From NCBI GenBank assembly GCA_033032865.1, contig JAWHQI010000099.1, positions 1,993,001 to 2,057,000 on the forward strand: a DNA stretch of 64,000 bases, read 5' to 3'. The notes below the pieces were generated by a model. The model saw only the letters and a list, made by a program, of their open reading frames with translations. It had not been told where the DNA came from and did no database searches. This document shows positions 30,020 through 40,567 of this stretch, piece after piece. A program made the translations under genes and the position numbers. Position 1 is the stretch's first letter; each line of letters starts with the position of its first letter. The stretch comes from Dactylorhiza incarnata (taxonomy: Eukaryota; Streptophyta; Magnoliopsida; Asparagales; Orchidaceae).

Positions 30020-31160
30020 TTACCTCAGTGTCACTTTGGACACTACATTCGTCATCAGCAGGGATATGACGCTCTTTCCCATTAAGCACATGTTGGCCTC
30101 CTCTTCTTTACTTGAGCTTGAACTGCTTGCATCCTCAGAAGTAGTATCATTCCATGTTTCCGCCTTCAGCACCTTCTTCGTCCATTTGTGCTTCTTTTCT
30201 TTAAGCTCTTTTAAGTATTTTGGACACTTGCTTCGGATGTGTCCTAACTTCTTGCAGTGATAGCACTCCGGTGGCGGTCTCTCTTCCTCCTCATCGCCTT
30301 CCTTTCCGTTTTTCTTTCTAAACGTCTCCTTCTTAAAATACTTCTTAAATGAATTCCTCCTCTCTGGATTTTTCATAAATTTTCTAAACTTTCTAACAAA
30401 TAAATTTTCCTCATCTTCTTCTTTCTCCTCAGAATCACTACTTTCCTCATTCTTAGATCTTAGAGCCAATCCCTTCTTCTTTGGCTCCATATACTCTTGT
30501 TGTTGAATTTTCAATTCAACTTCATGAGTTTTCAAGTTCCCAATCAGGCTTTCAATATTAAGAGCTTTAAGATCATGAGATTCAGAAATAGCCGTCACTT
30601 TGGGATTGAATTTAGGGGGGAGAGATCTAAGAAGTTTTCTTACCAAATCACCATTTGAGAAATTTTTTCCTAAAACTTTTGAGTCATTAACTATCTTAGT
30701 GAATCTTGTGTACATGGTATCCACATCCTCATCTACCTCCATCCTGAACTTTTCGAATTCTGACTCCAATTGGAAAAGCTTTGAGTCTTTCACCTGCGAG
30801 GTACCTTCATGAGTAATTTCCAATAAATTCCAAATTTCATATGCAGTTTGACATGCGCAGGTTCTATTAAATTCAGTTTTATCAAGAGCACAAAATAATG
30901 CGTTCATTGCTTTTGCATTATTTTTGCATTTTAATTTGTCCTGGTCATCTCATTTATCTTTGGGTTTCTCCATGACAATATCACCAATTGTAAAAGTAGG
31001 ATGAGTATAATTTGTTTCAACCATATTCCATACTTCAATATCTAATGTTATTAAAAAAACACCTCATCCTAGTTTTCCAATAATTATAATCAGAACCCGT
31101 AAATAATGGTGGTCTAGTTATTCCTTGCCCCTCGGAAAATGCATGATCATGGTGCGCCAT
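30020..31160 (-). pseudogene. Copia (Sirevirus-type) gag
   Basis: The likely start is the ATG at 31160 (MAHHDHAFSEGQGITRPP), then a frame break near 31060-30910. A 295-residue frame (30907-30020) continues with the UBN2 domain (AYEIWNLLEITHEGTSQVKD, then DTMYTRFTKIVND and LVRKLLRSLPPKFNPKVTAI), an acidic stretch, and the zinc knuckle CYHCKKLGHIRSKC. Gag forms the particle. The primer site lies 37 bp upstream of the start. Confidence 0.85.
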
Positions 31161-31196
31161 AATTCCAGGTGGTTAAACCTTATAAGGAATTAACCT

Positions 31197-31208
31197 GCTC
31201 TGATACCA
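31197..31208 (-). other. Primer-binding site, tRNA-Met type
   Basis: The minus strand reads TGGTATCAGAGC, two bases from the 5' LTR. Confidence 0.9.
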
Positions 31209-31210
31209 CT

Positions 31211-32535
31211 TGTTGGATCTTGTGGCGCCATTAGAGGGGGGGGGGGGGTGAATAAGGGCAATTTAAAACTTTGATAATTTTTGTAACAAACGAAACAATA
31301 TATGAATATAGAGACAAATAATTGAATTTAAAAACAAGATTTTATTTCATCAAAGATAATGAGTAGAAATAATTCCAATAATGCTTGGAATCAAAGGCTT
31401 ACAATTAATAAAATCTCTTGTCTCTTTTCACCGGTCCTTCTCCTAAGGACCGGTTGACTATAGCATATATCTCCCAGATATAGACACTAGTCTCCCCCTA
31501 AATCAAATCTTGATCTAGACGCAGCACACACGGCGGCAATTTTCTCCCAAGCCACACAAGGACTTGACACCGCACACAAGACGATGATTTACCCTAGACC
31601 ACACAATGATCTAACACCACACACAAGGTGATGATTTCCCCTAAGTCTCACACGGACTTAGACGTCGCACGCAAGACGACGATTTCTACAACGAGTACAA
31701 GATGAATGTAAATATATAAATGAAATACAAATTAAAAAACCCCCTTTAGAATTTCTGGACCAAAGCAGCGAAGAACTCTTGAGAAAGTCCCCTTGGAACG
31801 CGTGTACAATCTTCGGCTTCGCTCTCTCTTTTCTTCTTCAAGGATGGGGATTTTCGTTCTCTGGAGCTCTCTGGACGATCACACTCAGGAAGAAGGCTTA
31901 AATGTCTGAAGGAATGAAATCCACGAAGTTCTGAACCCTTTTAATAAAAAGAGCTGTCGCCGTCCGTTAGCTAGGTATCGCCAGAATCCGATATCTCCAG
32001 AGGCTGCCACGTGTCCCACTAATTCGACGTTTCTGCGCGGAGTTGAGGTCGTGGTTGAGACGTGGGCTGTCGGATATCCGATATCACTACCGGAAATCCG
32101 TTAGCTTGCGTAACTGCTGCACGTCGTATTGTTGCGGGAAGATCGTGCACTGTCGGATATCCGATATCACTATCGGAAATTCGTTAGCTTGCGTAACTGC
32201 TGCACGTCGTAGAGTTGCGGGAAGATCGTGGGCTGTCGGATATCCGATATCACTATCGGAAATCCGTTAGCTCTAAACCGCTGGGAAGAAATCGTGTGCC
32301 GTCAGAAATCCGTTAGCTCTCAACCGCTGGGAAGAAATCGTGCGCTATCGGAAATCCATTATCTAGCTGTCGGAAATCCGATAGCTCCAATTTCTGAAAA
32401 ATCGGTATTTTGCTCCAATTGCAAACATGTTATCATTGCACCTGTTATCTGCACACTATTAATCAAAAATAGGATCAAATACATTCGGGATTTGTTATTC
32501 TCAAACTGGACGAGTGCGGAACGCATGCTCCAACA
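31211..32535 (-). repeat. 5' LTR of the Sirevirus-like element
   Basis: It is 1325 bp, matches 14772-16032, and contains the same dyad-motif cluster at about 32065-32390. The target duplication GACGA follows at 32536-32540. Confidence 0.93.
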
Positions 32536-32540
32536 GACGA

Positions 32541-34129
32541 AACTACTTGTCGCCGCAAGGGCGAAGTGGAAGAAGGAATGTGGCGAGCTTACTCTAGTTG
32601 GATGGCGATATCGAATGCCGCAGATCCACACCAGCATCCATTTATTTTATCTATTTCATTTCAACAATTTAATTGAGTGTTATTTCATTTTCCCCACACT
32701 ATTTTCATTTTCTCCCTAGCTATTCGGCCTATATGTGTAACTTTATGCATGAACTCTATTATGTTTTGTAGCTGTTGAATTGGAGTTTAGGGCTGGCCAA
32801 AGATTCCCCGGTATTTTGTTTTCCCCCTTTTCCTCATCCCCACCACCGGTCCCCCTATTGAAGCCGTAGGGCGGTAGGGGTAAGTCGTAACACAACATTT
32901 TGCCTATTTTCATTTTGCTCCGAGCCCGAGTGTCAATCCGACCCGGGGATCCATTTCAAAACATGCCTTTGAATAACATCTATTGTATGAGCACTTATCT
33001 TATGACAAATGTATTCTTATATAAGGAAAATGCAAGACAAATATTTTATTCTCGCGGCATATTCGTTCCTTTTTAATATTTTTTGGAGCCTACATACGAA
33101 ATGTTTTTTTGTGTTACTTCGAAAGAGATGTGTAAAGAGCTCATTGAATCATGAAAGATAGACCGCTCCACTCTATTTTTCAAAATGGTTTAATGAATGC
33201 AATTTATTTTTCATTAGTATATGGATCCAATTCGTGCATGGCATATTTTGTCTGAATTTATCTAACTAACATATTTTTAGTATGTTTTTAAGATAATGAG
33301 TATCTTAAATGTAATAAAAATAATAATTAATTATATGTTTTGATATGAATAAATTACATTTGGATTTGAATCAAAACATTTTAGCCTTTAGTTGGTGATA
33401 ATAATGATATTTCATGTCTTCTCAACACTTTGGATATGATGGTATGATATTTTTTTTAGGATGTTATATGCAAGCTATTTTCGGCTATGTGCAATTCAAG
33501 AATAAATAAAGGTCAAATTAAAAAATTATAGGAAGCTTTGAACCCATAAAGATTTGGCCTGCACATAATCATTATGTAATTGTGTGCCCTGCACATAGTT
33601 AAAGTAAGCGTGCATATGTTCATCACCTTTTTTATGATGTCATCCTCTCACAAAATTAATAACTATGTATATAAAAAATAAATATATGATAAGCTATATA
33701 TGTTGTGGCAATATAAAACCTCATTTTAATCATCATTGATAAACTATATATATTCATATAATGATACTTATGCAGTCAAAATATAAATTTTATTAGATTG
33801 TCATGATTAATGTGATAATTATATAATAAGAGTTAGTCCTATTAATGATAATAGATAATAAGCTAAAATTATTTTTGTAATATTTTAGATCCCATTGATA
33901 ATATTATTTATCATATAATATCAATGTATAAATATGGGAGTTCTTCACCATTGTACCAAAACCAAATAAATTGTATTAATTTGAAGTAAAACAATTAATT
34001 TCATAAATGGCATAGTTAATGCTTCAAATTAATTCATCTTCTTCCAAACATTTTTCACATTTGTTGGACCCTCAGCATTACTGCTTGTACAGACGTAACT
34101 CTCCGTTCATGCCAGCCTGAAAAATGACG
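32541..34129. other. AT-rich intergenic region
   Basis: Between the retrotransposon and the OFP gene I find no gene or clear repeat. Long AT-rich stretches (33200-34060) dominate. Confidence 0.4.
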
Positions 34130-34768
34130 TCACGACTCCGTTTTCATCGCCGCCAATTGCTCCGGCGGGAGGATACCGTCGATTAAATCGAAGAAGGCTG
34201 ACAGTATAAACTTGTGCACCCTCTCTTCGTTCAGCTCAAGGTAACAGAGCAGAAGCTCCTTGAGAAATTCCCAGTCCGACGAGCTGTCATTTCCTCCGAC
34301 GCCGCGATGCAGCCGTGCCGCCACCATCTCCTGCATGGAGAGATGGAAATCGGCGGAAGGGTCGCCGGAAATTTGAACGACGGGGACGCTCTCCAGGCAG
34401 GAAATCGACGGTCGGTTTGCCGCCGAAGAGCGCCGGCGTGTCTCGTGCTGCGCCTCCTCTAGGATCGACCTGTTTGTAGACGGCGACGTGAAGAATCGTC
34501 CAGAAGCTGCCGCTCGGATAACTTCCGGCGGTGGATCAGTGAACCCCGGCGAATGCTCCTCGGGAATCTCTCTTGCGGGTGAGCGCTGAGGGCTAATGGC
34601 GTCAAAGCAGCAGAACGGCATCAAGGAAGAGTAAGAGATACCGCCGCCGGAGTAGCGGGCTGTATGACTGCCGGAGCAGGAGGAGGAGTTGTGGTGGTGG
34701 CGACAGTGATTCTTCATGACTTCTTGGCTGCGCTGTTGTCTTCGATCGTTCTCGGTGAATGAAAGCAA
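34130..34768 (-). CDS. OVATE family protein (OFP), transcriptional repressor
   Basis: A single-exon frame of 212 residues on the minus strand. Residues about 131-196 form the OVATE domain: ISGDPSADFHLSMQEMV, then DWEFLKELLLCYLELNEE and HKFILSAFFDLI. This is the conserved C-terminal signature of OFPs, plant-specific repressors that act in the nucleus with TALE homeodomain and TRM proteins to control cell expansion and organ shape. The N-terminal half is histidine, serine and arginine rich, as usual. A second in-frame ATG at 34717 (MKNHCRHHH) fits OFPs better and sits a plausible distance from a TATATTTCC/CTATAAG region at 34780-34805, so translation may start there (195 residues). The subfamily member cannot be named safely. 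I see no defects. Confidence 0.9.
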   Translation of the reverse strand: MLSFTENDRRQQRSQEVMKNHCRHHHNSSSCSGSHTARYSGGGISYSSLMPFCCFDAISPQRSPAREIPEEHSPGFTDPPPEVIRAAASGRFFTSPSTNRSILEEAQHETRRRSSAANRPSISCLESVPVVQISGDPSADFHLSMQEMVAARLHRGVGGNDSSSDWEFLKELLLCYLELNEERVHKFILSAFFDLIDGILPPEQLAAMKTES

Positions 34769-34814
34769 AACGTTGATTTAAGATTATCTTATAGGAAATA
34801 TAAATTAGAAGGTT

Positions 34815-34912
34815 TTTTTTTATTTCCTAATATAAAAAGTGTTATATTTCCTAATATGAAAGGTGTTCTATTTCCTAATATGAAAGGTGTTCTATTTCCT
34901 AACATACAATAT
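34815..34912. repeat. 24-bp tandem repeats upstream of the OFP gene
   Basis: GTGTTCTATTTCCTAATATG recurs with 24-bp spacing at 34839, 34863 and 34887, and a partial copy lies at 34820. They lie 70-140 bp upstream of the gene start, so they could influence its promoter. Confidence 0.8.
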
Positions 34913-35204
34913 TATATATTTAATTATTTATAATAGTTATTGATAAAATATATTATTTTAAGGAAATGATAATGTGGGTAAAATGAAAAGAAAATGATTC
35001 AAAGTGATGAATTATTTTAAAAAAAGGTCCTTTTTTAAAATCAGGCCTAATAATTTTATTTAATTAAAATCAGTCCTACTAAACTCTTTCAGAACACATA
35101 AAATAATCCTTCACAATATGCTGTTGTGGAATTATCAGCATTGAAAAGAAAGGTGATCGGTTTATGGCTTTTATTTTGAGCATTTTAAAAGCACCCAAAT
35201 ACCG

Positions 35205-35514
35205 GGATCCGGATTCTCCGGAGTTCCTGCGGGAACTCCAGAGGGTGGAGTTCCTATTTCGAGACCAATCCGAGTGGAATCAAAAAAAGTGGTTAACATC
35301 AAAGTTGTAATTAATTTCGGATCCTGTTTTTTTGGGGCCCAAATCGGGGGCCTAAACGACTTCAAATCAAAAAATGTTCAACATGAAAGTTATTCGTCTC
35401 GGCGAGATCTACAACTTTGATGTTAACCACATTTTTTTATTCCACTCGGATTGGTCTCAAAATAGGAACTCCACCCTCTGGAGTTCCCGCAGGAACTCCA
35501 GAGGATCCGGATCC
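35205..35514. mobile_element. Foldback/MITE element with about 105-bp inverted arms
   Basis: It starts GGATCCGGATTCTCC and ends with the inverse GGATCCGGATCC. The arms (35205-35310 and 35406-35514) pair closely. The flanks are TACCG on both sides (35200-35204 and 35515-35519). A 5-bp duplication with long terminal inverted repeats does not fit the usual MITE superfamilies. Confidence 0.75.
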
Positions 35515-35519
35515 TACCG

Positions 35520-36025
35520 CTATTAACATATCAAAGAAATCTCTAAAAATAACAACCCGCCCCACTTCATTCTTCTCTCCCATGAGAGCTGCTAGAAAAT
35601 GCACGCCTCCTCTGCCGCTTCCAAAACCAAGACAGGCATCGTTGCCTAGAAGAGTGGAGGCGGGTGGGTTTGGCCGGGATAAGAATCCTCCGTCGGTCTG
35701 CTGAGCGGAGCGAGCAACTCTCCTCCTACTTTGGACTCTTTCGTAGCCTCGGCGTCCTCAGCACTGCCTCCCATCAAATCCATTCCCGAGGACATCGGAG
35801 ATCTCAAGGATTTTGTGTGCGGTGCCCCGTGATAGGTGAAAATTACTACAAAGATAAAGTTGAGAAAAAGAGAAGGCGCCGGCGGAAAAGGAGCACATGA
35901 ACAAATGTTGACCAGAACAAAATAGAGAATACCATAAAGCTTGCTTTACAACTGATGGGGTCACCTTCATTATATAAGAATTTCGGGCTGCGATTAGCTG
36001 GAATTTCATGACCCAGACTACCTTA
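35520..36025. other. Unassigned region, perhaps a gene fragment
   Basis: Contains a Pro/Arg-rich reading (MRAARKCTPPLPLPKPRQ at 35582) and a basic-tailed frame (35664-35900) that I do not recognise. They may be parts of one decayed exon. Confidence 0.25.
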
Positions 36026-36026
36026 A

Positions 36027-37060
36027 TGGGGGGTTATGGGAAAAACCACTATGCGCCCGATCACCACACGCGATCCGCGCGCCCAACCGCCGCACTAACC
36101 TCCCGAGACCCGCCAACCGGCCAACGGCATGCCGTCCACCGACGCACGACCGCAAGACCCCCGGGGTCGGCCACCCCCGGTCGGCCTCCCTCAGTCGCGC
36201 GCCCAGCCGCTGCACTAACCGCCCGAGACCCGCCAACCGGCCGCCACTGCGCCGTCCACCGGCGCGTGGCCGCAAGACCCCCGCGGCCGGCCGCCCTCGG
36301 TCGCGCGCCCGCGGCGCTAGGCCGCAAGCTCCCCGCGGTCGGTCGTCCTTGGCCAAGCACTCACGACACGCAGCCGCGAGGTCCCCACGGCCGGCCACCC
36401 TTGGTCGCGCGCCCACGGCGCGGAGCCGCGAGGTCCCCCCGGTCGGCCTCCCTTGGTCGCGCACCCACGTCGCGCGGTCGCGAGGTCCCCGCGGCCGGCC
36501 ACTCCCGGCCGGCCTCCCTTGGCTGCGCACCCACGACGCACGACCTCGAGTTTCCCGCGGTCGGCCGCCCACGACCGACCACCCTTTTTCGCGCGTCCAC
36601 GGTGTGCGGCGGCCCACGGTGCGCGGCCGCAAGGCCCCCCGACCGGTCTCCCTTGACCGCTCGCCAAGGGCGCGCGGCCGTGAGGCCCTCACGGCCGGCC
36701 TCCCCCGGCCAGCTGCCCTCAGCCGCGAACCCCTGCGGTCGGCCACTCCCTGCAGGCCGCCCTTAGGCGCGTGCCCTTGGTGCGCGGCCGCATGGCCCTC
36801 ACGGCCGGCCTCCCACGGTCGGTCGGCCGCGACCGCGCGCCCTTAGCGCACGGTCGTGAGGCCCCCGCGGCTGACCTCTCACGGTCAGCTGCCCTTGGTC
36901 GCCCGCTGGTCCAGCCGGCCCTTGTCGGCCAGATTTTGCCGTCGGTTGGCTTCGCATCGATCGGCTTACTCGCCTCTGGCGGGTCCTCCCACCGCCGACC
37001 GGACCCTCAACCGTCGTCGTCTGATCGCCCCCGCATAATCTCCACCCTCCGGTGAGTGGA
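36027..37060. repeat. GC-rich degenerate minisatellite block
   Basis: CGCGCGCCCAACCGCCGCAC at about 36077 recurs 111 bp later. From about 36300 to 36900 a unit of roughly 60 bp (GCCGCGAGGTCCCC and GGCCGGCC and TTGGTCGCGCGCCCACG) repeats with drift. Frames of more than 200 codons open on both strands at once, as expected for such composition, so I do not call a gene. Confidence 0.65.
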
Positions 37061-38011
37061 TAACCACGCGCGTAACCACCCTTTACGGGTGGATGCAAAT
37101 ATCCGAAAATATATTCGTTTGCATATAAAAAAGTACTTGAATAATACGCGTCCTAAACTATATAAAATCGGTCTGCAAATAACAATTATGGTGGTTACGG
37201 CCTGCGAATAACCGCATAACTACCGTAACCACCCCTGAGGCCTATAATTAGGACCCCAGTCTCTCCTTCTTCCATCCTTTTCTCCACGCTCTTTCCCTCC
37301 TACGTGCAAGAGAGCTCCTTGAGAACCTTCATCTCCTTCGAAGACGCTCTTGAAGAATCTTCAAGCACCTTCGAAGATCGTTTGAATATGTCATCCGCCT
37401 TCAAGCTTCCCTCAAAGCGTAGAACGCTCAGTGCTCATCACCATCAAGCCAACGGTAAGCTCCGTGCTCCAGTCACCACCACGAACTGCGAAATACACTT
37501 CAAAAACCCAAATGCGTAGATCTCAAGCAAAAGAAAAAGGCCGTCCAGACCCTAGAGTGTGGTGCTCCCCACCGCGGCTAGAAAAAAGACAGGTTCGAGA
37601 GCGGTGGTCTGTCACCCTCCCAACGCACATCTCTCTGTCTCTCCCAACAATTGTAATGAGGAGCGGCTTGTCGCCCTCGCCTTCTCTTAAAAAGCTATGT
37701 ACAATACCAACAAATAGTGAAGTTTGGTCGGCACAACTCCGACCACGTGGTTTTTCATCCCTTTCCGGGGTTTTCCATGGTAAAAAGGGTCCCTTGCCAG
37801 CCGTCTCTTTCCTCTGTGACTGATTGCTCGCTCAACCGCTCCCAGGCTAAGACGGTCGAATCTCGACCGATTTCAGTAGCCTCGAGTGGGCCTCAACAAC
37901 AACCTAAATAAGATAGGAAGAAGTCTCGCGAAATCCTTGAAGAATGAACAAAAGAAAGTTATTTGGTGTAGCAATAACATGATGTGAAAATAAAATATTA
38001 TGGTGTTAGTA
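37061..38011 (+). other. LTR-like promoter region and flank
   Basis: The box GGCCTATAATTAGGACCCC near 37229 is followed by a pyrimidine-rich CTCTCCTTCTTCC tract and short frames. Together with the GC-rich block upstream this looks like the U3-R-U5 part of an LTR, but I could not fix both ends. Confidence 0.3.
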
Positions 38012-38014
38012 TAA

Positions 38015-38600
38015 GAGCAACTCCAATGGGGGATCTCTAAATATAGAGATCCTCATTGTACTATGTTCTCTAAATATAGAGAACATGGTAGAGCAACTCC
38101 AACCATGTTCTCTATATTTAGAGAACATGATTATTATATATATAATTTTATGTTTATGTATACATATAATAATTGACTATTAGTAAAAAATATTAGTCCA
38201 TATATGATAAAAAATGTTAGTCTCACTTAGTAAAAAAATTATATTCCCAATAAAATAAGAGTTTAATAATAATATGATAAATAATAATTAAATATATTGA
38301 ATATTAGTCTCATTTTGCCGGTTTAGAAAATACAATTTTAATGATATATTATTTGTTGTAATTGGAAAAGTATACTAGAAGTTATAGAAGTTATAAATTA
38401 AAATCAAAGTTTGATAAAAAGCAATTTAATAATTAAAATAAAAAAAATAAATTAAAAGAAAATAAATGGAGAGGCGGCATTTTCTCCCCCCTCTCGGCAT
38501 TTTTGTCGATGCATTTGGCGAACGATTGGGGTAAAACCGGTCGGCATTCTCGTAAAATCGATCGGCATTCCTAGAGAATGCCGATCGGTTGGAGTTGCTC
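38015..38600. mobile_element. Tourist-like MITE, 586 bp
   Basis: The termini GAGCAACTCCAA and TTGGAGTTGCTC are inverted repeats flanked by TAA on both sides (38012-38014 and 38601-38603). A further internal GAGCAACTCCAACC copy near 38092, after two TCTCTAAATATAGAGA palindromes, suggests a nested or tandem partial copy. Confidence 0.85.
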
Positions 38601-38682
38601 TAATTTGGCTGTTAATAGCAAAAATCGCTGTGCTTTTAATATTGTTCTTTATCTTCCCTTTCCCATTCACACATCTCCTCCC

Positions 38683-38757
38683 ATGTTCTTCCACCCCACG
38701 GCGCGCCGCTCCTGCCTTCTCCATTTGTTTCGTTGGAGCTCCTCCGCCGGTCTGTGT
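38683..38757 (+). other. Possible host exon disrupted by the copia insertion
   Basis: ATG 38683 opens 25 codons (MFFHPTARRSCLLHLFRWSS, then SAGLC) up to the insertion point. After the element and its duplicated TGTGT the same frame continues from 49819 for 19 codons to a TAG at 49876. The basic, Ser/Leu-rich start resembles an organelle targeting peptide. The frame is short, so chance is possible. Confidence 0.3.
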
Positions 38758-38924
38758 TGTTAAGGTATATTTAGCATTGTTATCAGATATTTAACGGAAC
38801 CCTAACGGGTCCGTTAACGGGTTATCGGGGATTTATGGTTACACCTATAAATACCCCCGCTGGGGGCAACGGGTAGTTCGTTCCAAACTTGACGTTCACT
38901 CGGATGCTTCGAGCACTCCTATCA
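38758..38924 (+). repeat. 5' LTR (167 bp)
   Basis: Contains a CCTATAAATACCCCC TATA box near 38846. It differs from the 3' LTR at about half a dozen positions. Confidence 0.93.
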
Positions 38925-39684
38925 TTCTCGAAGCTTTCTTTCGTGAGCGCCCTAGCCCCCTCTCCCGCTCCCGCTCCCGTGCGGTTCTTCTCCCTGTAAC
39001 TGTCGTGGTTCCAATCGATCGAAGAAGCCAGTCGCTACTCCTCTTCAGTAACCGCTCTCTTCTTCGCGATTCTTGGAGTACTGCCGATCGATTTTACGAA
39101 GAGAAGGCCGCCGTCTTCTCCATCGTTTTCGGTTGATCGCAAGCGAAAGCCGCCCCCCCCCCCCCCCCCCCCCGATATCCCCCGACGTCTTCTCCGTGGG
39201 CTTCTTCCTGTTGATTGAAGAAAGAGGTCGTCGTTTGGAGGAGCAGGCCCCCCGATCCTAGTCGCGGGCGTGTAGAGCCGCTGCCGTCGTTTTCTCGTGC
39301 CTTCCGATCGCTGCTACAGAAGGGTTCTCCCCTTCTCTCGCCGTCACCCGATCGTGAAGGAGAAGCTGCATTCTCTCCCATCGCAGTTTCTACTCGTGTG
39401 GAAGAAGACTGTCGCCGTTTCAGTTACTGTGTTGCTAATCCAGTCGCGTCGCTCCTGTGGGTTCCCTACAGTTGCTCGACGCCACTGCCGCTGCCGATCC
39501 AGTGCTCGATTGACGAAGTGCAGTGAAGTGCAGTGAAGTGTCGTTGTCGATCAAGTGCAGTGAAGTGCATATCTGTCCCGATCCAGTGATGTGAATCCTT
39601 TGCTGCAGTGCACTGTTGCTGCCGATCCAGTCTTTTGCTGCAAGATCGCGCCGCTGCCGTCGTTCCGCCGCAGCCGTCATATCC
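38925..39684 (+). other. Untranslated leader of the copia element
   Basis: The LTR is followed by TTCTCGAAGCTTTC rather than the usual tRNA-Met TGGTATCAGAG. The leader is unusually long (about 760 nt) and holds a run of about 22 C (39152-39173) and short GAAGTGCAGT repeats (39517-39570). Confidence 0.6.
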
Positions 39685-40567
39685 GATGGCTTCTCTTTAG
39701 AAGAACAGTTCTCTCTCTTCTCCTGTGCCGATGATCAAATTGGAGAAGTTTCCTCATTCCGAGTTCAGTGCATGGAAGCGGAACACCCAGTTCGGTATGA
39801 AATATCTGAATGTTTTTTATACTCTGCAAACTGATTTGGCAGACTTCAAAGTAGGAGATGAGGAAGCACAGTGGATCAGCGACGAAGATTTCTGTCGCGA
39901 TTATCTCCTCAATTGTCTCTCCAATTCTCTAGCAGAGACTTTTGGGAAACTGAAGACCGCAAAGGAAATCTGGAATGCACTGGAAGATCAGTTCAAGGAG
40001 GAGGAGAACATGTCCAAGACGCATCTGGAGGACAGAGAAATTCTACCCCAGATTGCAGATCTGGAGAATCTGGTGGCCAAGCTCAACAGTGAAAGCGTCC
40101 CTCTGCCAGATGGGTTAGTTGTTGGTGCCATCATTTACAAGCTCCCCTCAGCGTGGTACTCTTTCAAGACGGAGATGTATCGAAAGAAGACTCATGTCAG
40201 TCTGAAAGAACTCAAGCGGTTTATCTGCATTGAGGACGAAAATCGGACAAGGCATGTGAAGGAGGTGGTGAGCAAGCAGCAATCTGTTGCTAATATGATC
40301 ACACACCCAAAAAGGAAGCCTAAGTCTGATCGGACTCGACCTCCCTCCAGTGCACCCGCAGTAGTAGACACGAGCAAGAAAATCAAGAAGTTCAAGGGCA
40401 AGTGCTACAACTGCAACAAGTGGGGTCACTGCGCTTCTGACTGCAGGCAACCCAAGAAGCCCGATGTCAACCCACCAAAGCCTGATAACATAGCTCATAT
40501 GCTCCAACAGACTGCGCCCTTCCACTTTGTTGCCATGGTTGGGAACGGTCAGGCCAGTACTGATTGA
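39685..40567 (+). pseudogene. Copia gag with zinc knuckle
   Basis: The original start is probably ATG 39685 (MASL), closed by a TAG at codon 5. The open part runs from ATG 39725: MPMIKLEKFPHSEFSAWKRN, the gag helix region (CLSNSLAETFGKLKTAKEIW), and the knuckle CYNCNKWGHCASDC near residue 230. It ends at a TGA (40565) where the family has Trp, directly before the protease text. Confidence 0.85.

Larger units (their letters stand above)
14772..32535 (-). mobile_element. Sirevirus-like Ty1/copia retrotransposon with an antisense extra ORF
   Basis: LTRs at 14772-16032 and 31211-32535 start TGTTGGATCTTGTGGCGCC and end CCAACA. A perfect duplication GACGA lies at 14767-14771 and 32536-32540. On the minus strand the order is LTR, tRNA-Met primer site, UBN2-type gag with zinc knuckle, protease, integrase, reverse transcriptase, RNase H, a long 3' non-pol region and LTR. 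The gag text, several PPT-like purine tracts and the palindromic LTR motifs fit the Sirevirus lineage. Stops and frameshifts disable the polyprotein. A second retroelement (16817-23511) sits in the 3' region. Confidence 0.9.

Noticed and set aside
36008..36846. Frames of about 250 codons on both strands in GC-rich DNA
   Set aside because: They open simultaneously on opposite strands over a degenerate repeat. No domain text, so compositional artefact.
38452..38724. 90-codon minus-strand ORF
   Set aside because: Spans the end of the Tourist MITE into flanking DNA; unlikely to be a gene.
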